54,833 nucleotides of DNA from Azohydromonas australica DSM 1124 (GCF_000430725.1 NZ_AUMO01000069.1:1-54833), one strand, 5' to 3'. Positions 42,004-50,131 are shown, numbered from the stretch's first letter. Notes: generated by a model from the sequence alone, not told the origin. Numbers and translations are program-made.

Positions 42004-42352
42004 GGAACACATCCTTTCCAGACGTCCAAGCGATATCGGCACCCAGGACTTCGCTGGGCTATGCACGATCTGCGTCGATGGATACTCCCTGCGCCGAGCT
42101 CAGCCCCGGGGCAAATCGAACCGTCGCCTGGTGACGTGCCGCGGCACGTCGAGAGGGTCGTTCGCAGTGATGCTCAGTTCTGAAGCGTTCGTGAAGGGAC
42201 GGTAGCACCGGCTGCGCACAGCGTCACCGCAAGGCCACGTCAGCAGCGCCATTGGGCTCGCAGGCTTCTTTTGAGAGCCGCAACTCACTGTCCCCCCTCT
42301 TGAAACCGATCTCCGGGGGCCGTCCCGCTTCGGTGTGTGTTCCTTCTACTGC
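42004..42352. other. Upstream region of the RCC1 gene
   Basis: No gene is seen. It should hold the promoter for the RCC1/PxKF gene, but no -35/-10 pair is convincing. Confidence 0.35.
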
Positions 42353-42544
42353 TCAGGGCTCCAGCGCCAGTGCGGCCACCCTTTCCGGCGTGATCTCAGG
42401 GATGGCCGCTCCCTTGGCGACCAACTCGTTGAGCTTGCGGTTCAGATCCGTAATCAGCTTGCGCCGCAGTTCCTCGTCCTCGATCCGACGCAAATCCATG
42501 TAAGTCGCGAACGCGAGCATGAGCTGCTGCCTGCGGTGGTCCAT
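42353..42544 (-). CDS. Small helical protein (63 aa)
   Basis: ATG 42544 (GAGG five bases upstream) opens MDHRRQQLMLAFATYMDLRR, then IEDEELRRKLITDLNRKLNE and ITPERVAALALEP. Entirely alpha-helical; possibly a regulator or antitoxin-sized protein. No family recognised. Confidence 0.5.
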   Translation of the reverse strand: MDHRRQQLMLAFATYMDLRRIEDEELRRKLITDLNRKLNELVAKGAAIPEITPERVAALALEP

Positions 42545-42744
42545 GGCTACCTCGCTTCCTCGGTGACGGTCCACACGATGTGACTGAGACGATCGTAGTC
42601 CCGGCAGACCACGCCTCGCATTCCAACTGGTGGCGCGGCTCGTTGGCCACGCGCAGGCCACCTTCGCGCTCGGCTGGCGTAAGGGCATGGGCAGGGGTCG
42701 GGTGAACTGCACTATGCCGACCCTCGCCAGCCACAAGGTCGCGG

Positions 42745-42960
42745 TCAGCCAGCAGCGCCGCATGCTTGGCGCTGGAGCCTTGTCCTTGTGGCGAGCTCGC
42801 GCTCGAGCTGCTCGATGCGCCGCTGGTCTTGCCGGGCCTGCTGCGACGTGGCGCGCTCCTCAGAGGCGCCAGCCACGGCTTGCGGGGCGCTCTGGCACCG
42901 AGCAGACCTGCTGCGTGTGCTGCGAGCTGCGCATGGAGTGCTGGTGTTGAGGACGGGCAA
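42745..42960 (-). pseudogene. Transposase OrfA-like coiled-coil scrap
   Basis: The minus strand reads ATSQQARQDQRRIEQLEREL followed, in another frame, by a KDKA-like segment. This resembles the end of an IS3 OrfA (QRRIKQLERELARKDKALAE), with a frameshift at about 42800. Weak and short; it lies between the small helical gene and the H-NS-like gene. The bases 42545-42744 hold nothing else I can support. Confidence 0.35.
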
Positions 42961-42961
42961 G

Positions 42962-43225
42962 TCAGGCCGCTGCCTTGCGTGGTCGGCCCCGGCGCTTCGG
43001 TGTCGGCGTAAGGCCCAGATCCGCCAGCGTCAGCTCGAAAGCGCGCATAAGGTTCCGGATCTTCACCAGCGCTTCCAGCCGGGCGCCCTCCTCCATCTCG
43101 CGCAGCTGAGCCTCGGCCGCGGCCAGCTCAGTGCGCAGCTCGGCAATGCGGGCCTTCAGGGATGCAGGCGTGGGTTTGGCTACCGGCTTGACCCAGCCGG
43201 TCGGGACTTCATCAGACATGTACAT
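42962..43225 (-). CDS. H-NS-like nucleoid-associated protein
   Basis: An 87-residue protein: a coiled-coil N-terminal half (LKARIAELRTELAAAEAQLR), the stretch EALVKIRNLMRAFELTLADL, and a basic end PKRRGRPRKAAA with an AT-hook-like RGRPRK. The size is about two thirds of chromosomal H-NS, but plasmids often carry such short H-NS/MvaT-like or Bv3F-type proteins that silence foreign AT-rich DNA. It could silence the plasmid's AT-rich genes such as 16579-17508. Start ATG 43225 or 43219. Confidence 0.6.
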   Translation of the reverse strand: MYMSDEVPTGWVKPVAKPTPASLKARIAELRTELAAAEAQLREMEEGARLEALVKIRNLMRAFELTLADLGLTPTPKRRGRPRKAAA

Positions 43226-43330
43226 GGGTGCGTGTTGGCGTGCATCTTGAGAGAAGCAACACGGGGGAGGTTAGCAATCCCCGCCCTAACGACACCTTAC
43301 GACGCCCTTGATGAGAACGCCGTCATAGTA

Positions 43331-43370
43331 TTGTATATAGGCAATATATTGCTATAATGCAATATATGCC
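43331..43370 (+). promoter_or_regulatory. Promoter and operator of the TumE-type toxin-antitoxin pair
   Basis: TTGTAT (43331-43336) and TATAAT (43353-43358) are a -35/-10 pair with a 16-bp spacer. Perfect 9-bp inverted arms ATATATTGC (43344-43352) and GCAATATAT (43359-43367) flank the -10 box, so a bound repressor would block polymerase. The ATG at 43366 lies at or next to the expected +1, so the mRNA may be leaderless. Confidence 0.7.
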
Positions 43371-43650
43371 AGCCACGCTTCTCGCCAAGCAGAAAGAAGT
43401 CCGCGAAGACGGCTCCATGATCGAGATCGTGCTGTGGGAAGTGCCTGAGCCGGTGCCGCCGTGCCAGCACACCTTCAAGTACCGGCTCTACTTCGGTGCT
43501 GCAGGGGTGTGCCGCGTGCGCTACGACAACGAGCGCGGCAAGGGCGACCATCGTCACATCGACGAGCGGGAAGAGGCTTACCGCTTCACCACGGTGGAGC
43601 AGCTGCTGGCTGATTTCGAGAGCGACGTGCGCAACTGGAGCCCATCATGA
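43366..43650 (+). CDS. TumE-family toxin (DUF6516)
   Basis: From ATG 43366 the 94-residue product reads MPATLLAKQKEVREDGSMIE, IVLWEVPEPVPPCQHTFKYR, LYFGAAGVCRVRYDNERGKG and DHRHIDEREEAYRFTTVEQL. The KYRL...RVRYDNERGKGDHRH core is the signature I remember for the DUF6516/TumE toxins. An ATG at 43357 is in frame but inside the operator. It overlaps the next gene by four bases (ATGA). If active it would be neutralised by the HTH protein encoded next. Confidence 0.75.
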   Translation: MPATLLAKQKEVREDGSMIEIVLWEVPEPVPPCQHTFKYRLYFGAAGVCRVRYDNERGKGDHRHIDEREEAYRFTTVEQLLADFESDVRNWSPS

Positions 43651-44000
43651 AAGCGATCATCGAGGTAGCGCCCAGGAACTCCATCTTCAGCGCGGCGGTG
43701 CGTCAGCTTGAGCAGTCTCGGCGCGGACAGGAAGCGGACTTCTATCTGTCCTTCGAGACCGCGCGGCTGCTATTTTCGGAGCTAACGCCGGCGCGGCTGG
43801 AACTGCTTAACGTGCTGCGCGGCACGGGAGCGTCCACCGTCTACGCCCTGGCCAAGGCAGCCGAGCGCAACTACTCGAACGTGCACTCGGACGTGGCGCG
43901 CTTGGTCGAGTTGGGCCTGATTGAGCGCGACAGCGACGACAAGGTCTTCGTGCCGTTCGATGCGGTGGAGATCCGGCTGGCGCTGGCGCAGGCAGCGTGA
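43647..44000 (+). CDS. HTH antitoxin / regulator of the TumE pair
   Basis: A 117-residue protein with a winged helix-turn-helix: LTPARLELLNVLRGTGASTV, YALAKAAERNYSNVHSDVAR, LVELGLIERDSDD (about 50-105), like MarR-type regulators. The N-terminal segment may bind toxin. It starts four bases before the toxin stop and would bind the inverted repeat over the promoter, giving autoregulation. Order is toxin first, antitoxin second, the usual one for this family. Confidence 0.72.
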   Translation: MKAIIEVAPRNSIFSAAVRQLEQSRRGQEADFYLSFETARLLFSELTPARLELLNVLRGTGASTVYALAKAAERNYSNVHSDVARLVELGLIERDSDDKVFVPFDAVEIRLALAQAA

Positions 44001-44193
44001 AACGCACGGTGGCAGTGGCTCGGGAACGACGCCGCATCTTGCCCAGCGTCAGTGATGCCACCCGCCTGGTCGCTGGCAACAGTCACGGGCGCGAGCAGCC
44101 GCTGGCGCAGCTGACCGGCATGAAGGCTCGAACCCGCTGAATGCCACCCGTCGCTTCTGACGACAATCGACAATGCCTAGACAAGGAGTCGCC

Positions 44194-44475
44194 ATGGCTG
44201 CCAATGAAAACCCCGTTACCTGGCAGTGCGACATCCTGCTGGAGCTGATGGCCACCGTGGCGGTCCGCTTGGCACGGCTGCAAGCGGCAGAGCCCTCCCG
44301 TCGGCGGCAAGCCAGATACGACAAGGCGCGCGACTTAGTTCTCGATCAGCGGTTCCAGTTCGATCCGGACGACGCGGCGCAGGTGTCGAAGCTCATTGCG
44401 CGGCACGACTGGTTCGCTGGGCTGTTGGCGGCCAGACTAAGTAGGCAATCAGCCACCAGCGTCAGCGGTTCCTGA
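44194..44475 (+). CDS. Small hypothetical protein upstream of the anti-CRISPR-like gene
   Basis: ATG 44194 (AAGGAG eight bases upstream) opens MAANENPVTWQCDILLELMA and gives 93 residues, largely helical with VAVRLARLQAAEPSRRRQ. No family recognised. It stops 10 bases before the ATG of the AcrVA2-like gene and is presumably co-transcribed; anti-CRISPR genes often have small companions. Confidence 0.5.
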   Translation: MAANENPVTWQCDILLELMATVAVRLARLQAAEPSRRRQARYDKARDLVLDQRFQFDPDDAAQVSKLIARHDWFAGLLAARLSRQSATSVSGS

Positions 44476-44569
44476 GCTTCCAGACATGCCCGTACACGCT
44501 GACCAGCGCACCTGCCGTCCGCGCGAGATCCTGACTGCTCTGGGGCGGCGCTACCCGCACGCCTAGAAG

Positions 44570-45490
44570 GTGTGTGACGAGTTTCGCGCCGACAAGGGAG
44601 GCGCCCTGCCCGACTGGCCGGACTGGTGCTCCCTGCCGCTGCCAGCCATGTACCCCGTCGTGACCAATGGGCGCGACGTGGAGCTGCGCGAACACCAAGC
44701 GCTTGACCTGTACCGGCTTGCCACGCTGTCGGCGTGGCGGATGACGCAGGGAATCTACCGCTTTGACCCGGCCGTGTTCGAGGCCATTGCGGACACGCCG
44801 GTAACGGGTGACCTGTCCCATGAAATCCTGTTCCGGCTGCCCGAATGGGCCGTGTACGTCGAGACGCCGGGACTGCTCTACGCGGACGAGGCGCTGCACG
44901 GGTTCTTTGCACACCTGGACTTCGCGCTGGACACCGGCACGGCCGAGCTGCGGCTGCTGCTCGATGCCGAAGGCGCGCTGGACCCGCTGGCGCTGCCGCT
45001 CGGACCCTGGTCGCTGTCGGAGTCCATCGCACGCACGCTGGCAGCCACCGGCGCCGAAGCCGTGCGGGCGGCACCCGCAGCGGCTGGCGCTGGTGTCCGG
45101 ACCGTGGTCAAGCCGCTGGTGTCGCTGCTGCTGTACCTGTGCAGCCAGGCAGCCGAGATTGGTGACGGCACTCGCCGCCCGGCCAACCCACAGCCGAAGA
45201 AGACCAAGCGCGGCCCGCGCCTGTTCCAGGCCGAGAAGCCGACCGCCTGGGACGTGGGCGTGAGGCTGGGGGCGGCCCTGCGCCGCGCCTACCAAGCTGA
45301 GCAGACGCGCAGTCCCGGCGATGGCACCCACCCCGGCCCCAAGCCCCACATCCGACGCGCGCACTGGCACGGTTTCTGGAGCGGACCGCTCGAAGGCCAG
45401 CGGCGCTTTGGCCTGCGCTGGCTGCCGCCCATTGCTGTCAACGTCGAGAGCCGGGACGAGCTGCCGGCTACCGTGCGCCGGGTTCAGTAG
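44570..45490 (+). CDS. acrVA2: AcrVA2-like anti-CRISPR protein (N-terminus cut by amber codon)
   Basis: The frame from GTG 44570 gives 306 residues. Landmarks match AcrVA2, an anti-CRISPR against Cas12a that works at the Cas12a message/translation level: ALDLYRLATLSAWRMTQGIY, LPEWAVYVETPG, PLVSLLLYLC, and a C-terminal PHIRRAHWHGFWSG...FGLRWLPPIAVN, which aligns with IRRGHWHGYW...VRWQPAVFVN of the Moraxella protein as I remember it. In the same frame, ATG 44486 opens MPVHADQRTC... RRYPHA, then TAG at 44564-44566, then KVCDEFRADKG. Relatives have RYPHAWKVCDEF, so Trp27 (TGG) has become amber. Translation may restart at GTG 44570, or the gene may be dead. Confidence 0.75.
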   Translation: MCDEFRADKGGALPDWPDWCSLPLPAMYPVVTNGRDVELREHQALDLYRLATLSAWRMTQGIYRFDPAVFEAIADTPVTGDLSHEILFRLPEWAVYVETPGLLYADEALHGFFAHLDFALDTGTAELRLLLDAEGALDPLALPLGPWSLSESIARTLAATGAEAVRAAPAAAGAGVRTVVKPLVSLLLYLCSQAAEIGDGTRRPANPQPKKTKRGPRLFQAEKPTAWDVGVRLGAALRRAYQAEQTRSPGDGTHPGPKPHIRRAHWHGFWSGPLEGQRRFGLRWLPPIAVNVESRDELPATVRRVQ

Positions 45491-45532
45491 AGCGGCAGCG
45501 CTAGCTGCTCCGCTGCAATACAGCAGCCACTT

Positions 45533-46522
45533 TCACCACCCAGGGCCGGGCTCCTGCTCGATGTTTGGCTGTGGCGCGGGCTGGCGCTGTAGGTCCTGCT
45601 GCCGCTCCAACTCCAGCCCGACCACGTGCCCCATCATCGGCGTGCCCTTCACGAACGCCTTGACCTCGCCGGCCAGCGCCCGGTCGGCCGCATCCGGCGA
45701 CTCCACCAGCGCCGCGTGCAAGTAGGCCCAAGCCGTGATAACGCGGTGCATGGTCTGCTCACGGGAGGTGACTCGGCCCTTCAGGATTGGCTCCTGGCGC
45801 AGCGTGCCCGCTTCGCGTGCGCGCTTGAGCCACAGCGGCTCTACCCGCTGCACCGAGCCGCGGGCCAGCCAGGAGTTCGCTTGCGCCGGCACGCCCAGCG
45901 CACGCAGCTCCTGCGCGAAATCCTCGCGCCAGCGCCGCAGGTCCGCCTTGCGCGGGTCCAGGCGCTGGGCTGTCCGACCTCGTGCGCGCACCAGCAGATG
46001 CACATGCGGGTGACGCTGGTGGGCGTGGTAGGCCAAGGCCCACTTGTGGCCGGCGAACTCGCGTGCGGCCACCTTCGCCACCGCTTCCCGCACTGCCACG
46101 GACGGCGTGCCGGGGGGCATGTCGAAGACGATCTGGAACGACTCGCGCTGCTGGCCCTCGGTAGGAATCGGCGGCCCGGCGTACTGGAACTGATCCCCAA
46201 AAAACTTCACGTCCTCCGGCGTGCGGTACTCCTGCCCCTGGTCATCGCGCAGCACCTCGCCGCGCTCGGTGATGTAGCGCAGGTGCGCCCGGATGGCCGA
46301 CATGCCGGTGGCCGTGCCGGTGATCTTCACCACTGCTACCGGCGCCCGGCTCACCACCAGCCGGATGCGCTGGCGCACCGCGTCGGCCGTGACGTTGGAA
46401 CCGCCTCGCCCATCGGGCAGCGGCAGCTTGCCGGCGTTGTCCATCTTTCCCATGACGGCCCGGGGCCAGAACAAGGCAGCCCCGTGCTGCACCAGCAGGG
46501 CATCAACTTGGTTGCGGTTCAC
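45533..46522 (-). CDS. mobA: Relaxase (MobP / VirD2-like)
   Basis: The 329-residue product nicks oriT and leads transfer. Residues 160-180 contain YHAHQRHPHVHLLV, the three-His metal site (H-x-x-x-HPHVH) of MOBP relaxases. An N-terminal catalytic Tyr would lie in the N-terminal region (for example LRYITERG, Tyr83). Its start overlaps the stop of mobC by four bases. The protein is short for a relaxase, lacking a C-terminal helicase or primase domain, which suits a mobilization type. Accessory proteins are mobC and probably the VirB machinery at 51883. Confidence 0.85.
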   Translation of the reverse strand: MNRNQVDALLVQHGAALFWPRAVMGKMDNAGKLPLPDGRGGSNVTADAVRQRIRLVVSRAPVAVVKITGTATGMSAIRAHLRYITERGEVLRDDQGQEYRTPEDVKFFGDQFQYAGPPIPTEGQQRESFQIVFDMPPGTPSVAVREAVAKVAAREFAGHKWALAYHAHQRHPHVHLLVRARGRTAQRLDPRKADLRRWREDFAQELRALGVPAQANSWLARGSVQRVEPLWLKRAREAGTLRQEPILKGRVTSREQTMHRVITAWAYLHAALVESPDAADRALAGEVKAFVKGTPMMGHVVGLELERQQDLQRQPAPQPNIEQEPGPGW

Positions 46523-47067
46523 CTGACGCCTCCGCGCCGCGCTGCCGTTCGCCGCGTGGCAGACAGATCGTCAAGCACCTCGGCTGCACGCAGCGCCTGT
46601 GCCCGGACAAGTCGCATCGTGGACTGCAGCTTCACCGCTACCGCCGGCTCATGCGCCCGCTGCGCCATGCCCCTCAAATCCTGCTCAATGGCCTGCAGCA
46701 CCGTGTTGAGCACGCCCAGCTCGGCCACCACCTGCTGGCGCTGCGGCACCAGCGTGCCTTCGGTAACCGCTGCGACGTACTCGATCTGCGACAACCCCTC
46801 GGCCGCAGCGGCCGCACGCAGCGCCTCGGACTGCTCCACTGTCAAGTAGCCACCGAACTTCACTACCTCGGCCCCAGGCCTCCGGTTCGCCGCCACCCGC
46901 ACCGTGCTCGCCGCCACCGGATGCCCCCGGTGCTCGTGCAGCGCCAGCGCTACCTGCTCCTTGATCCAGGCGCCAACCGAGCGGCTGCCCTGGATTTTCG
47001 CCACCTCGATGACCTCCGCCTTCAGCTCGCCGAAGTCCACGTTCAGCGTCTGCCGTTTCTCAGACAT
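46519..47067 (-). CDS. mobC: MobC-like relaxosome accessory protein
   Basis: From ATG 47067 (GGGAGAAC upstream) the 182-residue product begins MSEKRQTLNVDFGELKAEVI, a ribbon-helix-helix-like segment that would bind oriT, followed by a helical tail (GVLNTVLQAIEQDLRGMAQR). It helps the relaxase melt the nic region. The call rests mainly on its position before mobA and the ATGA-type overlap. Confidence 0.6.
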   Translation of the reverse strand: MSEKRQTLNVDFGELKAEVIEVAKIQGSRSVGAWIKEQVALALHEHRGHPVAASTVRVAANRRPGAEVVKFGGYLTVEQSEALRAAAAAEGLSQIEYVAAVTEGTLVPQRQQVVAELGVLNTVLQAIEQDLRGMAQRAHEPAVAVKLQSTMRLVRAQALRAAEVLDDLSATRRTAARRGGVR

Positions 47068-47216
47068 TAAGTTCTCCCGTGTCGCAGGGCTCCCACTACA
47101 TGACAGCAAGCATGCTAGTTACGCTGGATGGCAACCGCTGCGGGTTCAAGGTGCTTCCTAAGAGAGATCGGATGAAGGAGCATGTTCACGTGAGGGAGAG
47201 TGTAGGCAAGCGTGGC
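47068..47216. other. Candidate origin of transfer (oriT)
   Basis: The 150-bp gap upstream of mobC on the relaxase side is where oriT is usually found. It contains GCTAGTTACGC and a TGCGGGTTCAAGG segment, but I cannot identify a nic sequence or a family. Position-based only. Confidence 0.4.
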
Positions 47217-47218
47217 AC

Positions 47219-47247
47219 AAAAAAGGCAGTTTAGCGACTAAACTGCC
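47219..47247 (-). terminator. Rho-independent terminator of the parAB operon
   Basis: GGCAGTTTAG (47225-47234), CGA, CTAAACTGCC (47238-47247) is a perfect 10-bp stem. On the minus strand it is followed by TTTTTT (47219-47224). It lies 14 bp past the parB stop. Confidence 0.8.
47230..47242. promoter_or_regulatory. KorB-operator-like site inside the terminator
   Basis: TTTAGCGACTAAA matches 12 of 13 positions of the KorB operator consensus TTTAGCSGCTAAA as remembered from IncP plasmids. It lies next to the gene of a KorB/ParB-like protein, so it may double as a partition or repressor site. Confidence 0.5.
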
Positions 47248-47260
47248 CATGGATGCCTGC

Positions 47261-48262
47261 TTATTCAGCGGCGAACCCGACCAGTTTTACCTCCGCAGCG
47301 GGCACCGTCAACCGGCGCGGGCTGCCCGGTCGGCGCCCGTAGATGTGCCCGTTGGTGGGCGGCTTCGCGCTTAAATCCAACTCCAGCGGCTGCCCCTTGT
47401 AGTCGCCCACCAGCACCAGGACGGCCCCAGCTGGCTTCGCCGTTTGACCTGCAGCGACTGGCGCCGGTGCCGCCTTGAAAGGTGGCGTGTAAGCTGCCTT
47501 TTCGAGCTGTGCGGTCGGCGCTGGCGGCTGGGCGTGCGCCGTTTGAACTGCTACAGGTGCCGGCTCGGATTGCACCGCCGGCGCTTCCAGTTCTGCCCGG
47601 AACCTGTTGATGACGGGGCGGGTGATTTCCTTCTGCGCGGCAGTCCACTGCTCCACGGCCTCGGGGTAGTCGCGGTGCAGCTTGCGCAGTTCGTAGGCGT
47701 CCGTCAGCCCTCTAAGTCGGCCAGACCGGTAGGCGTCCATCAAGCAGTCTGGAGGATCAATCAGTGCCGTGGCTTGCGACACCAGCGCCTTGCTCTTGCC
47801 CAGGCGCTGCGCGATCTCCTGCTGCGACATGCCTTCTGCCAGCCGCGCCTTGATGAACAGGGCCAGCTCCATCGGCTTCAGCCCATCACGCTGCTCGTTC
47901 TCGATTACTTGGTCGAACGAGTCCACTTGCCGGTCGATGAAGTACGGAATGTCAGGCAAGCCCAGCAGCCGTGAAGCACGCAGCCGACGTGCGCCGAAGT
48001 TCAGCATGTACCGCCCAGGCACAGTGGGGTGAGGGCGCAGAGACACGGGCGACTTCACGCCGCCGCTGGCCTTGATGCTGTCGGCCAGCTCCTGCAGCGT
48101 CGCTGAGTCGAATTCCTGGCGTGGCTGGTTGGGGTCCTCGTCAATGAGGTCCAGCGCCATGCGCGGCGGTTCCTCGCGAGGCGGGGTGTCGTCCAGTTGA
48201 TCAAGGTCCAGAAGTGGCGCCAGTCCGTCCAGCGTGATTCGGGGTTTCTGTGCGGTGGCCAT
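47261..48262 (-). CDS. ParB / KorB-like partition and regulator protein
   Basis: The 333-residue product has the ParB N-terminal domain (LIDEDPNQPRQEFDSATLQE, MLNFGARRLRASRLLG with GARRLRA at 90-96) and a helix-turn-helix (MSQQEIAQRLGKSKALVSQA, about 145-165). EDPNQPRQEFD is close to the KorB text. The C-terminal domain (about 280-333, LVGDYKGQPLELDLSAKPPT) resembles the KorB dimerisation SH3-like domain. It would bind parS/operator sites such as 47230-47242, work with ParA for segregation and repress backbone genes. ATG 48262 is one base after the parA stop. Confidence 0.85.
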   Translation of the reverse strand: MATAQKPRITLDGLAPLLDLDQLDDTPPREEPPRMALDLIDEDPNQPRQEFDSATLQELADSIKASGGVKSPVSLRPHPTVPGRYMLNFGARRLRASRLLGLPDIPYFIDRQVDSFDQVIENEQRDGLKPMELALFIKARLAEGMSQQEIAQRLGKSKALVSQATALIDPPDCLMDAYRSGRLRGLTDAYELRKLHRDYPEAVEQWTAAQKEITRPVINRFRAELEAPAVQSEPAPVAVQTAHAQPPAPTAQLEKAAYTPPFKAAPAPVAAGQTAKPAGAVLVLVGDYKGQPLELDLSAKPPTNGHIYGRRPGSPRRLTVPAAEVKLVGFAAE

Positions 48263-48263
48263 A

Positions 48264-49085
48264 TCAGGCTGCTCCCATCAGTTGTGCGATGCGCTGCATC
48301 ACCGGCTCAACTTCGCTGCTCCAGACGTCCCTGGCATCACCCTTGAGCTCCCACAGCACTGCGCCGGAGTCGTGCATTGAGCGCCAGATCGTGCGGTGCT
48401 TGAGCTTCAAGAAATCGCGCCCGGAAGTGGGCTCGTCCACGAACGTCAGCAGTCGCTGCCGGTACGCTGGTGCTCCCATCAGCAGACCCAGGCACTCGCG
48501 ATCAATGGCGTTGCGCTCGTCCACCATGACTGGAAGCATTCCGAGGAATTCCAGTTTGCGGTTGAAGTGGGACTTGACGGCAAGGATGCCGGTGCGCGGA
48601 TCGTTGAACAGATTGGTGATGCCGCTGAGGGCTTCCTTCGTCAGCGTGATCGGCGCCAGCACGAAGTCGCTAGCTACCAGCGCTGATAGCACCCGAATGT
48701 CCTGCGCTGGATTGGTGTCGATGACGATGAAGTCGAACGCCTCGGCGTGGCGGCGCATGAAGCGGCGCACGTTGTTGGCAAACTCGTTGTAGCGGTCGGG
48801 CTGGCGCTCCAGATCCTTCAGTACTTGGTTGTCTTCGCGCATGAGCACGAAGGGCGCATCCTCTGCAGTAGCTCCTGGGTCGGTGAAAACCTTGTCGGCG
48901 GTGAGCTTCGAAACCACGCACTTGCCTGAGGTGATCAGCGGCCTGGAGAAGTCGCCTTGGCTGTCAAAGTCCAGTGCCAACACGCGCAGGCCGCGGTAGG
49001 CAAAGTACTGCGCGATGAGCACGGCCACCGTGGACTTCCCCACGCCGCCCTTCTGGTTGGTAATGGTCAGGACACGAGCAGGCAT
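48264..49085 (-). CDS. parA: ParA-family ATPase (IncC-like)
   Basis: A 273-residue Walker-type partition ATPase. Deviant Walker A KGGVGKST (12-19), switch/A' VLALDFDSQGDFS and a Walker B FDFIVIDTNPA. It moves plasmid copies by forming a nucleoid-bound gradient with ParB. It overlaps by one base with the upstream regulator (ATGA-like junction at 49085) and is followed by parB, one operon. Confidence 0.9.
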   Translation of the reverse strand: MPARVLTITNQKGGVGKSTVAVLIAQYFAYRGLRVLALDFDSQGDFSRPLITSGKCVVSKLTADKVFTDPGATAEDAPFVLMREDNQVLKDLERQPDRYNEFANNVRRFMRRHAEAFDFIVIDTNPAQDIRVLSALVASDFVLAPITLTKEALSGITNLFNDPRTGILAVKSHFNRKLEFLGMLPVMVDERNAIDRECLGLLMGAPAYRQRLLTFVDEPTSGRDFLKLKHRTIWRSMHDSGAVLWELKGDARDVWSSEVEPVMQRIAQLMGAA

Positions 49086-49489
49086 CAGGACTCTCCGTGG
49101 TGTTCAGCGAGCAGCAGCACCCGCTCGGCTTCGCCCTGTTCAATAGCTTGGCGTGGGGTGCGCCCGTCCAGAGCACCAAGGGGGGTTTCAATGAAGGCAA
49201 GAAGTGCCCAGCCTTCCGTGGTGCCCATCGCGGCTGACAGTTTCGGCAGCGTGTCCCACAGCGGCTGGTCGAACTGCCATCGGGGCATGCGATAGCCGCG
49301 CTTGGTCTGCGATAGGCCAATGGCCCTGCCGCGCTCAATCCAGATGGCGACGGTGCGGCGGTTCACACCGGCCAGTTCGGCCGCCTGCTCGGTGGAGAGC
49401 ATGTCTGCATCCTCCAGGCGACGGTTGCGGGCCTCGGCGCTGCCGGCCAGCAACTCGGCTGCGTCCGGATTGGGTGTCTTTTTCGGCAC
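49085..49489 (-). CDS. HTH regulator of the parAB operon
   Basis: A 134-residue protein: MLSTEQAAELAGVNRRTVAI, WIERGRAIGLSQTKRGYRMP is an excisionase/MerR-like DNA-binding domain, and ALLAFIETPLGALDGRTPRQ, AIEQGEAERVLLLAEHHG is like the short MbcA/ParS-Xre C-terminal domain. It is the first gene of the operon with parA and parB and could regulate it. Start at ATG 49489 (GTGGCGCCAAAG region upstream). Confidence 0.6.
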   Translation of the reverse strand: MPKKTPNPDAAELLAGSAEARNRRLEDADMLSTEQAAELAGVNRRTVAIWIERGRAIGLSQTKRGYRMPRWQFDQPLWDTLPKLSAAMGTTEGWALLAFIETPLGALDGRTPRQAIEQGEAERVLLLAEHHGES

Positions 49490-49594
49490 GAGAATTTTGG
49501 GTAATTGGGGAAATCAGAGGCATCATAGCGCCGCTCTACCTTCCTCTACCCGGTTGTGGCGCCAAAGCCGCGATACCACCCGCGCTGCGCAGCG

Positions 49595-50131
49595 CTACCC
49601 CTTGCGGATGGGCTTGACGCCTTTACCGGCATTGCGCGCGAGCATGTGCTTCTGCATCAACTCGGCGTTCTCAATCAACATCCGGTTGATTTCCTTGTTC
49701 CATCTGGCTTGGTCAAATGGCTCGTTCTTTTGGGCTTCATACGCATCCCTTGCTGCCCAATACCTATGAGCCTGTTCTTCGTCGGTGGGCTGAGGCGGCG
49801 GGTTGGCGTCCACCTCTTCGGTGTTGTCAATGTAGTCATTGATGTTCAGTCGCCGCGCTTCATGGCGGCTGATTGACCCGTAGAAGTGCAGCATGTGCTC
49901 GTTGCCCTTGACATCCTTGGCGACGAACACGCCAGCGGGGCCATCACGCACATCCAGCATCTGTCGCCTGTCGAAGCTCAGCTTTTGCCTTGGTTTCTCC
50001 GTGTGCGTGAACACGAAGGAGTGCCCATCCTTCTTTATGCTCCAGTCGAACAAGTCATCGATCAGCACAAGGTCAGCGACTTCAATGCCCAAGGCAAGGG
50101 TCAGGTCGGGAACTGCGATTTCATTGGCCAT
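49595..50131 (-). CDS. Hypothetical acidic protein
   Basis: A 178-residue protein, MANEIAVPDLTLALGIEVAD, with many acidic residues and a helical C-terminus (DQARWNKEINRMLIENAELM). No family recognised. Its ATG overlaps the stop of the interrupted 81-codon gene upstream (ATGGCCAATGA), showing translational coupling. Confidence 0.55.
   Translation of the reverse strand: MANEIAVPDLTLALGIEVADLVLIDDLFDWSIKKDGHSFVFTHTEKPRQKLSFDRRQMLDVRDGPAGVFVAKDVKGNEHMLHFYGSISRHEARRLNINDYIDNTEEVDANPPPQPTDEEQAHRYWAARDAYEAQKNEPFDQARWNKEINRMLIENAELMQKHMLARNAGKGVKPIRKG

Noticed and set aside
43343..43367. CRISPR repeat
   Set aside because: The palindrome occurs once and overlaps a promoter; there are no spacers.
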